In this document: positions 50,594 to 58,812 of the stretch, piece after piece
How positions within the stretch are numbered: position 1 is the stretch's first letter
How the letters are laid out: every line of letters starts with the position of its first letter
Notes under the pieces: model-generated
What the model was told of the DNA's origin: nothing
Database searches by the model: none
What the model saw: the letters and a program-made list of their open reading frames with translations, nothing else
Position numbers and translations under genes: made by a program
Source of the DNA: Terrihalobacillus insolitus
GTDB taxonomy: Bacteria; Bacillota; Bacilli; Bacillales; Amphibacillaceae
DNA length: 64,000 nt
Direction: 5' to 3'
NCBI RefSeq assembly: GCF_028416575.1
Contig: NZ_JAMQKB010000001.1
Span: 453,649-517,648, forward strand

Positions 50594-52540
50594 TTACCTT
50601 ATTTCTTCTAATAACATCAATGCTTCTTGCTTAGAGCTTACTTGTATTAATTTCTCCCTAAAACTTTCATCCATTAATTTACGAGATAGCATTTGTAAAA
50701 TTTTTAGATGCTCATTTCCTGCCCCATTTTCTGGTACAGCAATCATAAAGATCAGCTTTGCTTCTGTACCATCTAGACTATTCCAATCTACCCCGTCACG
50801 CTTGATTCCAAAGGCTACTGCAGGACGTTTAACAGCGTTCGATTTTCCATGCGGGATAGCAATATTCATCCCCAGTCCTGTAGAGCTTTGCGCTTCACGA
50901 TCCAGTATCGCTTGTTTATATGTTTCCTTTGATTCCAAAATGCCTGCCGTATCAAACTTCTCAATTAACTCATCGATAACCTGATCACGTGTAGATCCAG
51001 TCAAATTCGTTTTGATTAAATCTTTATTTGTAATATCCGTTAACTTATTCAATTCATCTGTAACTGCTTCGTCTTTCCCTTCTTCTCTTTCTTCAATTGA
51101 TTTCACAGTAACATTTGATATTTCCTTACCATTTGTTGTAGTATTCGGATACACATCTTTTTTCAACATATTAACCATAAAAGCTGTAACGAGAATACCT
51201 GCAGTGGCCGCAATAAAGAAGAACACGACATTGTCAACTGCACCGAGTACAGCAACGATTGGGCCACCATGTGCTACTTTATCCCCAACATTACCTAACA
51301 TAGCAATTACAGATCCAACCATTGATCCAACCATAATACTTGGAATAACTCGTAAAGGATCTTGTGCAGCGAATGGAATCGCACCTTCTGTAATTCCAAA
51401 AAATCCCATTGTAAAGGATGCCTTCCCAGCTTCTCTTTCATTTGGAAGGTACTTTTTCTTGTTCATAAAGGTTGCAAGCCCCATTCCGATTGGTGGAATA
51501 CAGATGGCAACCGCAATTGGCCCCATAATTTCATAGTTACCTTCTGCAATCATTGCTGAACCGAATAAGAATGCAACTTTGTTGAATGGTCCACCCATGT
51601 CAAACGCGATCATTGCACCTAAAATAACCGCTAAAAGAATGGAACTTGCCCCTTGCATTCCTGCAAGCATAGCCGTTAAACCTTCGAACACTTGTGCAAT
51701 AGGAGCACCAATAACAAAAATAAATAATAAACCTGTAATGACAGATGATATAATTGGAATAAAGATAATTGGCATAACTGGCTGTATTGCTTTTGGTACT
51801 TTTAGTTTTTTTATTGCCAACGCAACATAACCCGCTAGGAAACCAGCAATAATCCCACCAATAAATCCTGCACCAGCATCACTTCCATAAAAACTGCCAT
51901 TTGCAGCAATATATCCACCTATCATGCCTGGTACTAAACCTGGTCGATCTGCAATACTTACGGCAATAAAACCTGCCAATATCGGAACCATGAACATAAA
52001 TGCTGTTCCGCCTAGACTTTCAATCTTCTTCCAAATAGAATCTTCTGGTATAACGATTCCACCTGGTGTTTGTTCCCCACCAATTGTTAATGCAAGCGCA
52101 ATTAACAATCCACCTACAACGATAAATGGAACCATATAGGATACACCGTTCATAAGGTGCTTATAGATTGGGTTTTCTTTTTTCTTGCGCGATTGCTTTA
52201 TTTCTTCTGAAGACTTTAATTCCGGTTGATAAACCGAAACATCACCAATTTGAATTTTTTGGATTAACTCTTTTGGTTTACGAATTCCTTCCTGAACACC
52301 AGTTACAATTAATTTTTTTCCTGCAAATCGTTCCTTAGAAATTTCTTTATCTGCGGCAATAATAATACCGTCAGCTTCTGCAATTTCCTGTTCCGTTAAA
52401 GCATTTTCAACTCCAATGGAACCTTGTGTTTCAACTTTAATGTCAATGCCCATCTCCTGACCAGCTTGTTGTAAGTTTTCAGCTGCCATATACGTATGGG
52501 CAATCCCAACTGGACATGCCGTAACCGCTAATACTTTCAT
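50594..52540 (-). CDS. manP: Mannose/fructose-family PTS enzyme IIBCA
   Basis: A 648-residue single-chain permease in the order IIB-IIC-IIA. IIB carries VTACPVGIAHTYMAAENL (Cys9). IIC (about 125-470) has AMIAFDMGGPFNKVAFLFG and MGFFGITEGAIPFAAQDPLRV. IIA (about 500-648) has the phosphohistidine in NIAIPHGKSNAV. This matches B. subtilis ManP. The neighbouring mannose-6-phosphate isomerase and BglG-type regulator support mannose as substrate. A 13-bp inverted repeat abuts its ribosome binding site. Confidence 0.92.
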   Translation of the reverse strand: MKVLAVTACPVGIAHTYMAAENLQQAGQEMGIDIKVETQGSIGVENALTEQEIAEADGIIIAADKEISKERFAGKKLIVTGVQEGIRKPKELIQKIQIGDVSVYQPELKSSEEIKQSRKKKENPIYKHLMNGVSYMVPFIVVGGLLIALALTIGGEQTPGGIVIPEDSIWKKIESLGGTAFMFMVPILAGFIAVSIADRPGLVPGMIGGYIAANGSFYGSDAGAGFIGGIIAGFLAGYVALAIKKLKVPKAIQPVMPIIFIPIISSVITGLLFIFVIGAPIAQVFEGLTAMLAGMQGASSILLAVILGAMIAFDMGGPFNKVAFLFGSAMIAEGNYEIMGPIAVAICIPPIGMGLATFMNKKKYLPNEREAGKASFTMGFFGITEGAIPFAAQDPLRVIPSIMVGSMVGSVIAMLGNVGDKVAHGGPIVAVLGAVDNVVFFFIAATAGILVTAFMVNMLKKDVYPNTTTNGKEISNVTVKSIEEREEGKDEAVTDELNKLTDITNKDLIKTNLTGSTRDQVIDELIEKFDTAGILESKETYKQAILDREAQSSTGLGMNIAIPHGKSNAVKRPAVAFGIKRDGVDWNSLDGTEAKLIFMIAVPENGAGNEHLKILQMLSRKLMDESFREKLIQVSSKQEALMLLEEIR

Positions 52541-52552
52541 TATATTTCCCTC

Positions 52553-52594
52553 CTACAATAAATGTTTTAATATAATTGCTTACATTTATTGTAG
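52553..52594. promoter_or_regulatory. 13-bp perfect inverted repeat in manP leader
   Basis: CTACAATAAATGT (52553-52565) and ACATTTATTGTAG (52582-52594) are perfect inverses with a 16-bp spacer. In mRNA the 3' arm would end at the GGAGGG ribosome site of manP. It may be the ManR operator or an RNA hairpin affecting translation. Confidence 0.6.
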
Positions 52595-52693
52595 CTTCTT
52601 ATTTGCATTTAAATAATTCTAATTGTTACCTAAGCTTGTGGTAAAAATAAATTTATCCATATAAATAGAGTAGAACTGTCTCCTACTCTTTAA

Positions 52694-54613
52694 CTACCGA
52701 AGCTTATTTAAAAATGTTTCGACACTATCCGCATCGATTAACGCTTGAACAAGGGACAGATCACTACTAATGGTTGCAATTTGAGCCACTGCTCCACGAT
52801 TTAGTGCTTGTTGTTGATTCGAAATAGCTAACATAAAAACAATGGAGACGAACTCACTTCCCCATTCCATTGGTTCCTTTAATACCGCAACCGCAATAGC
52901 TGATTGGTGAACCATAGTTGGACTTCCATGAGGTATAGCGATCCCTCCACCAATAGACGTAGAGGATTCCCTTTCTCTAGCCAATGCATTTGATGTGAAG
53001 GTCTCATTAATAAACCCTTTGTTAAAAAGGATATTCCCAAGCATTTCAACTACTTCAAAAGGGTGTTCGAATGCTACATCAAAATTTACTAAGTCACCCC
53101 TAATCAGCGGAACAAGATCTTTCTTTTTCTGATTTTCTTCATTTTTGTACTCTAGTTCCTCCATAAAGTAATGCAGTTTTTCTTTATCCTTCACCTCCAA
53201 AAGCGGCGAAATGACAACATGGGGTATCTGGATCTTTTCAAGCGGAACGGTAGTAATAATAAAATCAACAGGATTCTTTTTCAAAACGTCATGCACTTCC
53301 GCTTTCCCAATACATGCTACTACCTGTATATCTTGATAATGCTGTTTTATTTTTGCTTCTAAGAGATGGGATGTACCAACTCCCATATGACAAACAATCA
53401 GTGTTTTCTTTTGTTTCCGTCTATTGTCCTCTAACCTTTCGATAGATGCTTGAAAATGAAGAACAAGATATGCTGCTTCATCCTCTGGAATCTCCAGTTT
53501 ATACATCTCGTTGATCTCACTTACAGCAAGCATGACCATGTTAAACATATAAGGATACATTTTTTTAATATCAGTTAAAAGTGGATTGGTGATCGGAAAT
53601 CCATATTTTATCCGATTGATAACGGAATGGACGTGAACAGTAAGCCCTCTTAAGAGTACTGTATCTTCTTCAAAAGTTACTAACGTCAATTTTTCCAACC
53701 TTGCAATAATTTCTGTAACAACCTCTTGTAAAAATGCATCTTTTAAAAACGTTTCCTGGTCGGAGTCCTCCATCTTCTTGCTACTGATTAAATGCCATGT
53801 AAAATAAATACGTTCATCTTCTGGAAAAGTAATCCGAAAAATAGATTCTAGTTGTTCAAAAAAATAGGAAGCATATTCATACTCTTTGTAACGGTTTATC
53901 GTTTCCTTTTCAGTTTCTGGAATTTGAATAGATGACTTTTGTCTTGTTCGTTTCATCATAATTAATGCATGTACAAGTAGGCTTTCCACCGCACCATCTG
54001 TAAAAGCAATAGAATACCGATGTTGTAATTCTATTAAAACCTTTTGTACAGTAGTTATCTCATATGGTAAAAATAAGTCCAAGACATCGTTTTTATCTTG
54101 TGTTATGGATGAGGTCAGTTCGGATAAATGTGCCAATGCACTACGTTTATTTAATTCTGTCCCTATAACTACATTCCCAAGACGTGGCTTAGACTCTAAA
54201 TCAAGATAATATCCTTTCAACCATTCCCCAATCGTTTCCATGTCTTTTTTGATTGCACCTTTTGGGACATAATATCGTTCAGCCAACATTTTAAGCGTTA
54301 TTGGCTTGTCACTAACTAACAATTGGTAAGCAATTTCGACAAAGCGATCCGCTGATGTCTTTGGTTCGTTGGAATATAACCAATCAGAGAGTGCCGAGCG
54401 ATCGATTTCATCAATATCAAATAAAATTCCTACCCCAGGTTTCCGCTTTAAACGAGCACTCGGATAATCGACCAGTAGTCCTTCTACCTGATTCAAATCA
54501 TTTCGCACCGTTTTTTCCGAGCATCCTAATTGGTTAGAAAGGTCTTGAATGTTTATAGTTTTTTTATTTTTTAATAACAGAAGTCTTAGTAGTACTTTCT
54601 GTCTATCATTCAT
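52694..54613 (-). CDS. manR: Mannose operon transcriptional activator, PRD/BglG family
   Basis: A 639-residue multidomain regulator. Two N-terminal HTH segments are present (QDLSNQLGCSEKTVRNDLNQ and LKMLAERYYVPKGAIKKDM). PRD1 and PRD2 occupy about 180-400. An EIIB-like domain with LIVCHMGVGTSHLLEAK follows, then a C-terminal EIIA-like domain with GGGIAIPHGSPTMVHQ. This is the ManR/MtlR architecture, controlled by PTS phosphorylation. It precedes manP by 153 bp in the same direction and is the likely activator of manP-manA. Confidence 0.9.
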   Translation of the reverse strand: MNDRQKVLLRLLLLKNKKTINIQDLSNQLGCSEKTVRNDLNQVEGLLVDYPSARLKRKPGVGILFDIDEIDRSALSDWLYSNEPKTSADRFVEIAYQLLVSDKPITLKMLAERYYVPKGAIKKDMETIGEWLKGYYLDLESKPRLGNVVIGTELNKRSALAHLSELTSSITQDKNDVLDLFLPYEITTVQKVLIELQHRYSIAFTDGAVESLLVHALIMMKRTRQKSSIQIPETEKETINRYKEYEYASYFFEQLESIFRITFPEDERIYFTWHLISSKKMEDSDQETFLKDAFLQEVVTEIIARLEKLTLVTFEEDTVLLRGLTVHVHSVINRIKYGFPITNPLLTDIKKMYPYMFNMVMLAVSEINEMYKLEIPEDEAAYLVLHFQASIERLEDNRRKQKKTLIVCHMGVGTSHLLEAKIKQHYQDIQVVACIGKAEVHDVLKKNPVDFIITTVPLEKIQIPHVVISPLLEVKDKEKLHYFMEELEYKNEENQKKKDLVPLIRGDLVNFDVAFEHPFEVVEMLGNILFNKGFINETFTSNALARERESSTSIGGGIAIPHGSPTMVHQSAIAVAVLKEPMEWGSEFVSIVFMLAISNQQQALNRGAVAQIATISSDLSLVQALIDADSVETFLNKLR

Positions 54614-54710
54614 AGCTGCACCTACTTTAATTATTCAACCAAAGTGTAGCCTATCGCTTGGATAAGATCAATGATCCTACACTTTTCAAGTTTAATGGAT
54701 CAAAAAACAA

Positions 54711-54746
54711 AGTGAACTCTTTTCAGTAAGCTGAAACACCGGGTCA
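54711..54746 (-). repeat. Three-hairpin dispersed repeat, copy E (decayed fragment)
   Basis: AGTGAACTCTTTTCAGTAAG through CTGAAACACCGGGTCATTCC is a mutated version of the palindrome end of the element. Confidence 0.55.
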
Positions 54747-54842
54747 TTCCCAACTGCTGCACTTTAAAACGACCAATTAGTAATATTCCACAAAACTCGG
54801 GACATCGCTGTGACCTTACCATTTATAAAATTAAATAAGATA

Positions 54843-54858
54843 TGTGACTTATATCACA
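54843..54858 (+). promoter_or_regulatory. Fnr/Crp-type box 1
   Basis: TGTGACTTATATCACA fits the Fnr consensus TGTGA-N6-TCACA perfectly. Its centre is about 42 bp upstream of the start predicted from the TATGAT -10 at 54881-54886, the classical class II activator position. Confidence 0.7.
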
Positions 54859-54880
54859 TACACAGTGAAGAATGAAATAG

Positions 54881-54886
54881 TATGAT
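54881..54886 (+). promoter_or_regulatory. -10 element of the lipoprotein gene
   Basis: TATGAT lies between the two Fnr-type boxes with no good -35, as expected for an activator-dependent promoter. Confidence 0.45.
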
Positions 54887-54902
54887 CAATGTGTAAAGGT
54901 TA

Positions 54903-54918
54903 TGTGAAAAAAATCACA
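54903..54918 (+). promoter_or_regulatory. Fnr/Crp-type box 2
   Basis: TGTGAAAAAAATCACA is a second perfect TGTGA-N6-TCACA, 60 bp after the first and 17 bp before the lipoprotein start codon. There it could block transcription. Confidence 0.6.
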
Positions 54919-54934
54919 AAAAGGGGATGTTGTT

Positions 54935-55669
54935 ATGGTACAGAAAAATAGACAATTAGCACTTATTGTTGGAGGAATCGTTGCAGGGGGGATTTTACTT
55001 TCGGGATGTGCAAATGACTCAGAAACAGGTGCTGAAAAACAGCCTACAGATGAAACCTTAGTCGTAAATAAACAGGAAGTTAAGGAAGTACCTGCTATGG
55101 AGAAATCGATAACAACAGATCAGGAACAAATGAAGACTGATGAAGAAAATATCATGCCGTATGGTTTTATGATGGTTGGTGCTAGCGAAAAATTTCCAGA
55201 AGCCGATGAAACTGTCAATGGTGATGCGGTTGTGTTAAATGGTATTTGTACACTTGAAGGCACACACATGGTTATGGTGCAAATGAAAGATGGTCCCATT
55301 GCCTATATTCCTGTAGCTGATGAAGGACAAGAAAACAGTTTTAAACAAGGTGACTCCATAACGGTAACTGAAGGCACAATTGCAAAAGACGTAAAAGGAA
55401 CAGCAGGTGATGGAGAATTGGGCAATTACATGCTTTCAGGAATTAGTGAAAATGAACTTCCTGTTTATGATTCCGATACAAATGGTCAGGCTTATACAAT
55501 CGCGACTGTTTGTGCAGAAGGAAATAACGGTGAAGAAATTCACGGTATTCTAACGCAAATACCAAATGGCGCTGTTGGATTTTTACAAACAAAAGATATT
55601 GCTGAAGAATTGTCATATGAGCCTGGTCAACTTGTACAGGTGACGGCGGGTGATTTGACTAGAAATTAG
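54935..55669 (+). CDS. Lipoprotein of unknown function under Fnr-type boxes
   Basis: A 244-residue protein with AAGGGGAT upstream. It has a lipoprotein signal (LALIVGGIVAGGILLSGC) with the lipidated Cys near residue 25, an acidic linker, and two similar ~75-residue beta-rich halves beginning around GDAVVLNGICTLEGTHMV and GQAYTIATVCAEGNNGEEIHG. Each half has one cysteine in an xxxxC(T/A)xEG motif, suggesting a duplicated domain. It probably faces the outside of the membrane. Two Fnr/Crp boxes in the promoter suggest anaerobic or redox control. The family is not recognised. Confidence 0.75.
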   Translation: MVQKNRQLALIVGGIVAGGILLSGCANDSETGAEKQPTDETLVVNKQEVKEVPAMEKSITTDQEQMKTDEENIMPYGFMMVGASEKFPEADETVNGDAVVLNGICTLEGTHMVMVQMKDGPIAYIPVADEGQENSFKQGDSITVTEGTIAKDVKGTAGDGELGNYMLSGISENELPVYDSDTNGQAYTIATVCAEGNNGEEIHGILTQIPNGAVGFLQTKDIAEELSYEPGQLVQVTAGDLTRN

Positions 55670-55785
55670 TTTCAGTTTTCGGTGAGATAACAACGAACAT
55701 GGTCATTGTATAAGCAACTTGTTATTACGATCGTCCTTTTTTGCGATAAGATAAAGGAAATCTATTAAAGCGAGGTGCTTCATCG

Positions 55786-56319
55786 ATGGATACGAAATCA
55801 AAACTTGATCCAGTAGAAGAGGTATATAATAAACGACTACGAGGCGGGTTCTTTATCTCTACAACCGATGGAAAAAGGACTCATTTCCATAACGGGTGTT
55901 GGGTGACACAATGTTCGCATGAGCCACCACAAATGCTCGTTTGTTTCCCGAAAGAGATGGAGAGCACAGAGATTATTAAACGTGGAGGGGTTTTTGCCCT
56001 TAGCATGACTGCTGAAGATCAAGAAGAGTTAATGGATCGTTTTTTTGCAGGAGATCAGAGTATTGAGTCCATGGGTGAGGACGAGTTTATTTATAAAGAA
56101 ACAGCATGTCCCATTTTAAAAAATGCACAAGCCTATTTTGATTGTGAGGTCGCCCAAATTATCGATAATAGGGATTTCCTGATTGTGATAGGGAATGTAT
56201 TATCGGCTGAAATTCTTCATCCTGAGAAACAAAGTCTTACTGTTAATCATCTAATGGAGCGTGAAGGAGGCGTGCCAGAGGACGCTATCGTTCCATTAAA
56301 GGGATTTGATAACAAATAG
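55786..56319 (+). CDS. Flavin reductase-like FMN-binding protein
   Basis: A 177-residue split-barrel flavoprotein of the flavin_reductase-like family. The N-terminal RGGFFISTTDGKRTHFHNGCWVTQCSHEPPQMLVCFPKE is the FMN-binding region. GGVFALSMTAEDQEEL and the CEVAQIIDNRDFLIVIGNV strand pair follow. Such proteins use NAD(P)H to reduce FMN or act as small oxidoreductases. It is 117 bp downstream of the lipoprotein gene and may share its anaerobic control, though it has its own ribosome site (AGCGAGGTG). Confidence 0.82.
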   Translation: MDTKSKLDPVEEVYNKRLRGGFFISTTDGKRTHFHNGCWVTQCSHEPPQMLVCFPKEMESTEIIKRGGVFALSMTAEDQEELMDRFFAGDQSIESMGEDEFIYKETACPILKNAQAYFDCEVAQIIDNRDFLIVIGNVLSAEILHPEKQSLTVNHLMEREGGVPEDAIVPLKGFDNK

Positions 56320-56321
56320 GC

Positions 56322-56365
56322 AGGTGTGCCTGTGACCACCCCATCGGGCGGTGACAGGCATCCAT
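56322..56365 (+). terminator. REP-like GTGCCTGTGACC / GGTGACAGGCAT hairpin
   Basis: GTGCCTGTGACCACC pairs with GGCGGTGACAGGCAT directly after the flavin reductase stop. GGGTGCCTGTCACC also occurs near 37908 and a related GCAGTGACAGCACCC near 58799, so this may be a small repeat family that doubles as a terminator. Confidence 0.5.
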
Positions 56366-56366
56366 A

Positions 56367-57089
56367 CTAAACCCCTCTTTTATTTCCCCAGACTAGCGTA
56401 TGTAGTTGCGGCAATACCCTTACGCTATTCATTTCACATGATTGCATCGTTTCATCAACTAGCCATTCATATTTTTTTAATAGTTTATTTGCTAATTGTT
56501 CATGATCATCGGAATGTATATCATCATTTCCTACCTGCAAATAAAACGGAACGCCACGATATCGATTATGAACTTTTTTTGCATAATGAAAATCTTCCTC
56601 ATCAAAAACAACAACTTTTAAGCTAAAATTACTTCTACTTTTTATCAGGTTATCAACAATTTCATCTAAAGTATCAAAATTCGTCACCATATTGGAACTT
56701 GGCGGTTTAGGTGAAATGGTCAAATCATCAATTTCATAAAACCAAGGTTGCCACTTACTTCCCTGCGTCTCAAGTGCAATTGCAATGTTCTTCCTGTTTA
56801 ACAAGCTCGTTAGTAATCCTAAAGAGGAAAGGAGTGCAGGGTTGCCTCCAGAAATCGTCACATGATCAAAATAGTCTCCACCGATGGAATAGAGCTGCTC
56901 CCATATTTCATCTGCAGTCATCTGTTTGATTTCGTTCTTTGCTGATCCATCCCAGGTAAAAGACGAATCACACCAGGAGCATTGATAATCGCAACCCGCA
57001 GTCCGGACAAACATTGTTTTTCTACCTACAACCATGCCTTCACCTTGAATGGTTGGACCAAATATCTCTAATACGGGTATTTTACTCAA
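56367..57089 (-). CDS. queE: 7-carboxy-7-deazaguanine synthase
   Basis: The likely start is TTG at 57089 (240 residues), overlapping the queD stop by eight bases. [24 protein letters not shown] is the usual QueE N-terminus. The radical-SAM cluster motif is C-x3-C-x2-C (GCDYQCSWCDSSF), followed by the glycine-rich VTISGGNPALL. It converts carboxy-tetrahydropterin to 7-carboxy-7-deazaguanine in queuosine biosynthesis. It is the third gene after queC and queD; queF is not in the window. Confidence 0.93.
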   Translation of the reverse strand: MSKIPVLEIFGPTIQGEGMVVGRKTMFVRTAGCDYQCSWCDSSFTWDGSAKNEIKQMTADEIWEQLYSIGGDYFDHVTISGGNPALLSSLGLLTSLLNRKNIAIALETQGSKWQPWFYEIDDLTISPKPPSSNMVTNFDTLDEIVDNLIKSRSNFSLKVVVFDEEDFHYAKKVHNRYRGVPFYLQVGNDDIHSDDHEQLANKLLKKYEWLVDETMQSCEMNSVRVLPQLHTLVWGNKRGV

Positions 57090-57570
57090 CTTCCATCCAT
57101 TCCCTTCTGACTTCAGCATAGCTTGTCGGTGTCTCAAATAAGCGAACAAATTCGACTCTAGCAGCCGAATAATGACCAGGTTTACTTTCTAGGGCTTCTT
57201 GCATTTTTTCATACAGCCAAACAACCATATTTTCAGCTGAAGTATTCATCTTCGGTAGGGTTTCGTTTAGATAGCGATGATCAAGGTGAATTTCAATATG
57301 CTCTTTCCATATTTCCTTCATATCTTTAAAATCGATCACTATACCAATATCATTGGGAGGTCCACTGATGCCAAACACGACACGATAAGTATGTCCGTGA
57401 AGGTTTGTGCACTTTCCTTCATAACAATGGAGGTGGTGAGCAGCATCAAAGGTAAACTCTTTACTGACAAGTACACGCTTCTGATGATATCTCAGCTCAT
57501 TCTTTTTAATATCTTCACCCATTTTTTGCAGACCTTCAACAATTCGAAAACCAAAGAAATCATTCGCCAT
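57082..57570 (-). CDS. queD: 6-carboxy-5,6,7,8-tetrahydropterin synthase
   Basis: The start is the ATG at 57570 (162 residues), overlapping queC by 11 bases. The zinc ligands are in [24 protein letters not shown], which also has the catalytic Cys of CTNLHGH. The C-terminal [17 protein letters not shown] supplies the Glu motif of the substrate pocket. It turns dihydroneopterin triphosphate into carboxy-tetrahydropterin. It is translationally coupled to both neighbours in the queuosine precursor operon. Confidence 0.95.
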   Translation of the reverse strand: MANDFFGFRIVEGLQKMGEDIKKNELRYHQKRVLVSKEFTFDAAHHLHCYEGKCTNLHGHTYRVVFGISGPPNDIGIVIDFKDMKEIWKEHIEIHLDHRYLNETLPKMNTSAENMVVWLYEKMQEALESKPGHYSAARVEFVRLFETPTSYAEVRREWMEVE

Positions 57571-58258
57571 TAAAATCAACCTTTTGCATCATTTTTTTAT
57601 ACTTTTCGAGTCCAGCATTTCTCAATTTGCAGGCTGGACATGTGCCACAACCCGTTCCAACTATTCCTTCATAACAGGTTAACGTCTTTTCATTAACAAA
57701 ATCTAACACACTTAGCTCGTCTGCAAGTTTCCATGTTTCTGCTTTATCCAACCACATCAGCGGTGTATGGATCACAAAATTTGTATCCATCGATAAATTG
57801 ATCGTGACGTTTAGCGACTTTATGAAAGCATCTCTACAATCAGGATACCCGCTAAAGTCTGTCTCACAGACACCGGTAATAATATGTTTCGCATCAACTT
57901 GGCTTGCAAGAACACCAGCAAAAGACAGAAAGAGTAAATTGCGTCCTGGCACAAATGTTGTGGGTAAATCCCCATCTGAACCTTCTTCTACATCTATATC
58001 ACTTCTAGTTAGCGCATTTGGGGCTAACTGATTTAAAAGCTGCATATCAAGTATGTGATGTTTAACGCCTAATTCTGATGCAATATCCTTGGCACAATCG
58101 ATTTCTTGCTTGTGTCGCTGATTATAATTAAAAGTAACAGCCTCTACTTCTTTGAAGGTTTTTAAAGCCCAAAACAAGCAGGTTGTACTATCTTGTCCAC
58201 CACTAAACACAACAACCGCTTTCTCATCTTTCAACACTTCATCAAACTTCCTTTCCAT
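57560..58258 (-). CDS. queC: 7-cyano-7-deazaguanine synthase
   Basis: A 232-residue QueC. The ATP pyrophosphatase P-loop is [16 protein letters not shown]. The C-terminal zinc-binding cysteines are in [19 protein letters not shown], with a further Cys in KTLTCYEG. It makes preQ0 from carboxy-deazaguanine, ammonia and ATP. It is the first gene behind a preQ1 riboswitch, so the operon is repressed when preQ1 is abundant. Confidence 0.96.
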   Translation of the reverse strand: MERKFDEVLKDEKAVVVFSGGQDSTTCLFWALKTFKEVEAVTFNYNQRHKQEIDCAKDIASELGVKHHILDMQLLNQLAPNALTRSDIDVEEGSDGDLPTTFVPGRNLLFLSFAGVLASQVDAKHIITGVCETDFSGYPDCRDAFIKSLNVTINLSMDTNFVIHTPLMWLDKAETWKLADELSVLDFVNEKTLTCYEGIVGTGCGTCPACKLRNAGLEKYKKMMQKVDFNGE

Positions 58259-58259
58259 T

Positions 58260-58330
58260 AAAAAAAGCCGTACCCCAAGACGAAGTACTGCTTCTCCTTA
58301 GTTTTTTTAACGAGGGGTGCTAGAACCTCA
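58260..58330 (-). promoter_or_regulatory. PreQ1-I riboswitch with terminator
   Basis: The minus strand reads GAGGTTCTAGCACCCCTCGTTAAAAAAACTAAGGAG (broken here as GAGGTTCTAGC, ACCCCTC, AAAAAACTAAGGAG), the class I preQ1 aptamer pattern. A hairpin of AGCAGTAC/GTACGGCT plus a T-run (58260-58292) ends 5 bp before queC. Confidence 0.92.
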
Positions 58331-58334
58331 ACTA

Positions 58335-58362
58335 TTTATATTCACTATTAGTGCGTGTTCAA
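58335..58362 (-). promoter_or_regulatory. Promoter of the queCDE operon with -35 in a MITE end
   Basis: The minus strand has TTGAAC (58357-58362), 16 bp and TATAAA (58335-58340), placing the start just before the preQ1 aptamer. The TTGAAC is part of the MITE terminal sequence TTTTTGAACACGCAC. Confidence 0.55.
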
Positions 58363-58691
58363 AAAGTAAACAAATTAGAAGCAAGCAGGTCGAGGCGGCG
58401 TAGTTTTGAGTAGCGCAGCGAAAGCTTGTTGCTTCGAAAGCATTACCTCGCACGAAGAAAAAGTGTCCTTCTTTTTCTAAGGATATGCTTTTAATACGTG
58501 AGCAAAAGGAATGCTCCCCCGAATATACTTCGCACGCAGGAAAAGCGGGTTTCTTTTCCAAGGAACGGAGAAACAAGCCATTTAAGGAATACAGGCTAAG
58601 ACCGCCACGTCCTGTGGCAACACCTGCATGACCCACATCGTGTGGGCCTGAGATGCGCCGCTTATCATTTGGTGACTTTTTGAACATCCTC
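58351..58691 (+). mobile_element. MITE-like element, copy 4 (long form)
   Basis: It runs from GTGCGTGTTCAAAAAGTAAACAAATT to CATTTGGTGACTTTTTGAACATCCTC, imperfect inverted ends. The ~340-bp interior includes the blocks seen separately in copies 2 and 3. It has no credible gene; the 119-codon frame inside it is low-complexity and shared with other copies. Confidence 0.85.
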
Positions 58692-58812
58692 TATAAATCG
58701 TAGCATAAAAGATATATATTTCATAGATTTTTTCATTCATTTAGCTTAAAGTGAGTGTTTAACACCCGCCACTCCGTCTGTGTAACAGGGTTTTTCGGGC
58801 AGTGACAGCACC

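Noticed and set aside
51012..51536. 174-codon plus-strand ORF opposite manP
   Set aside because: Shadow of the EIIBCA coding strand.
58328..58687. 119-codon minus-strand ORF inside the MITE at 58351-58691
   Set aside because: It has no ribosome site, odd composition, and its frame is broken in the other MITE copies, so it is a by-product of the repeat.
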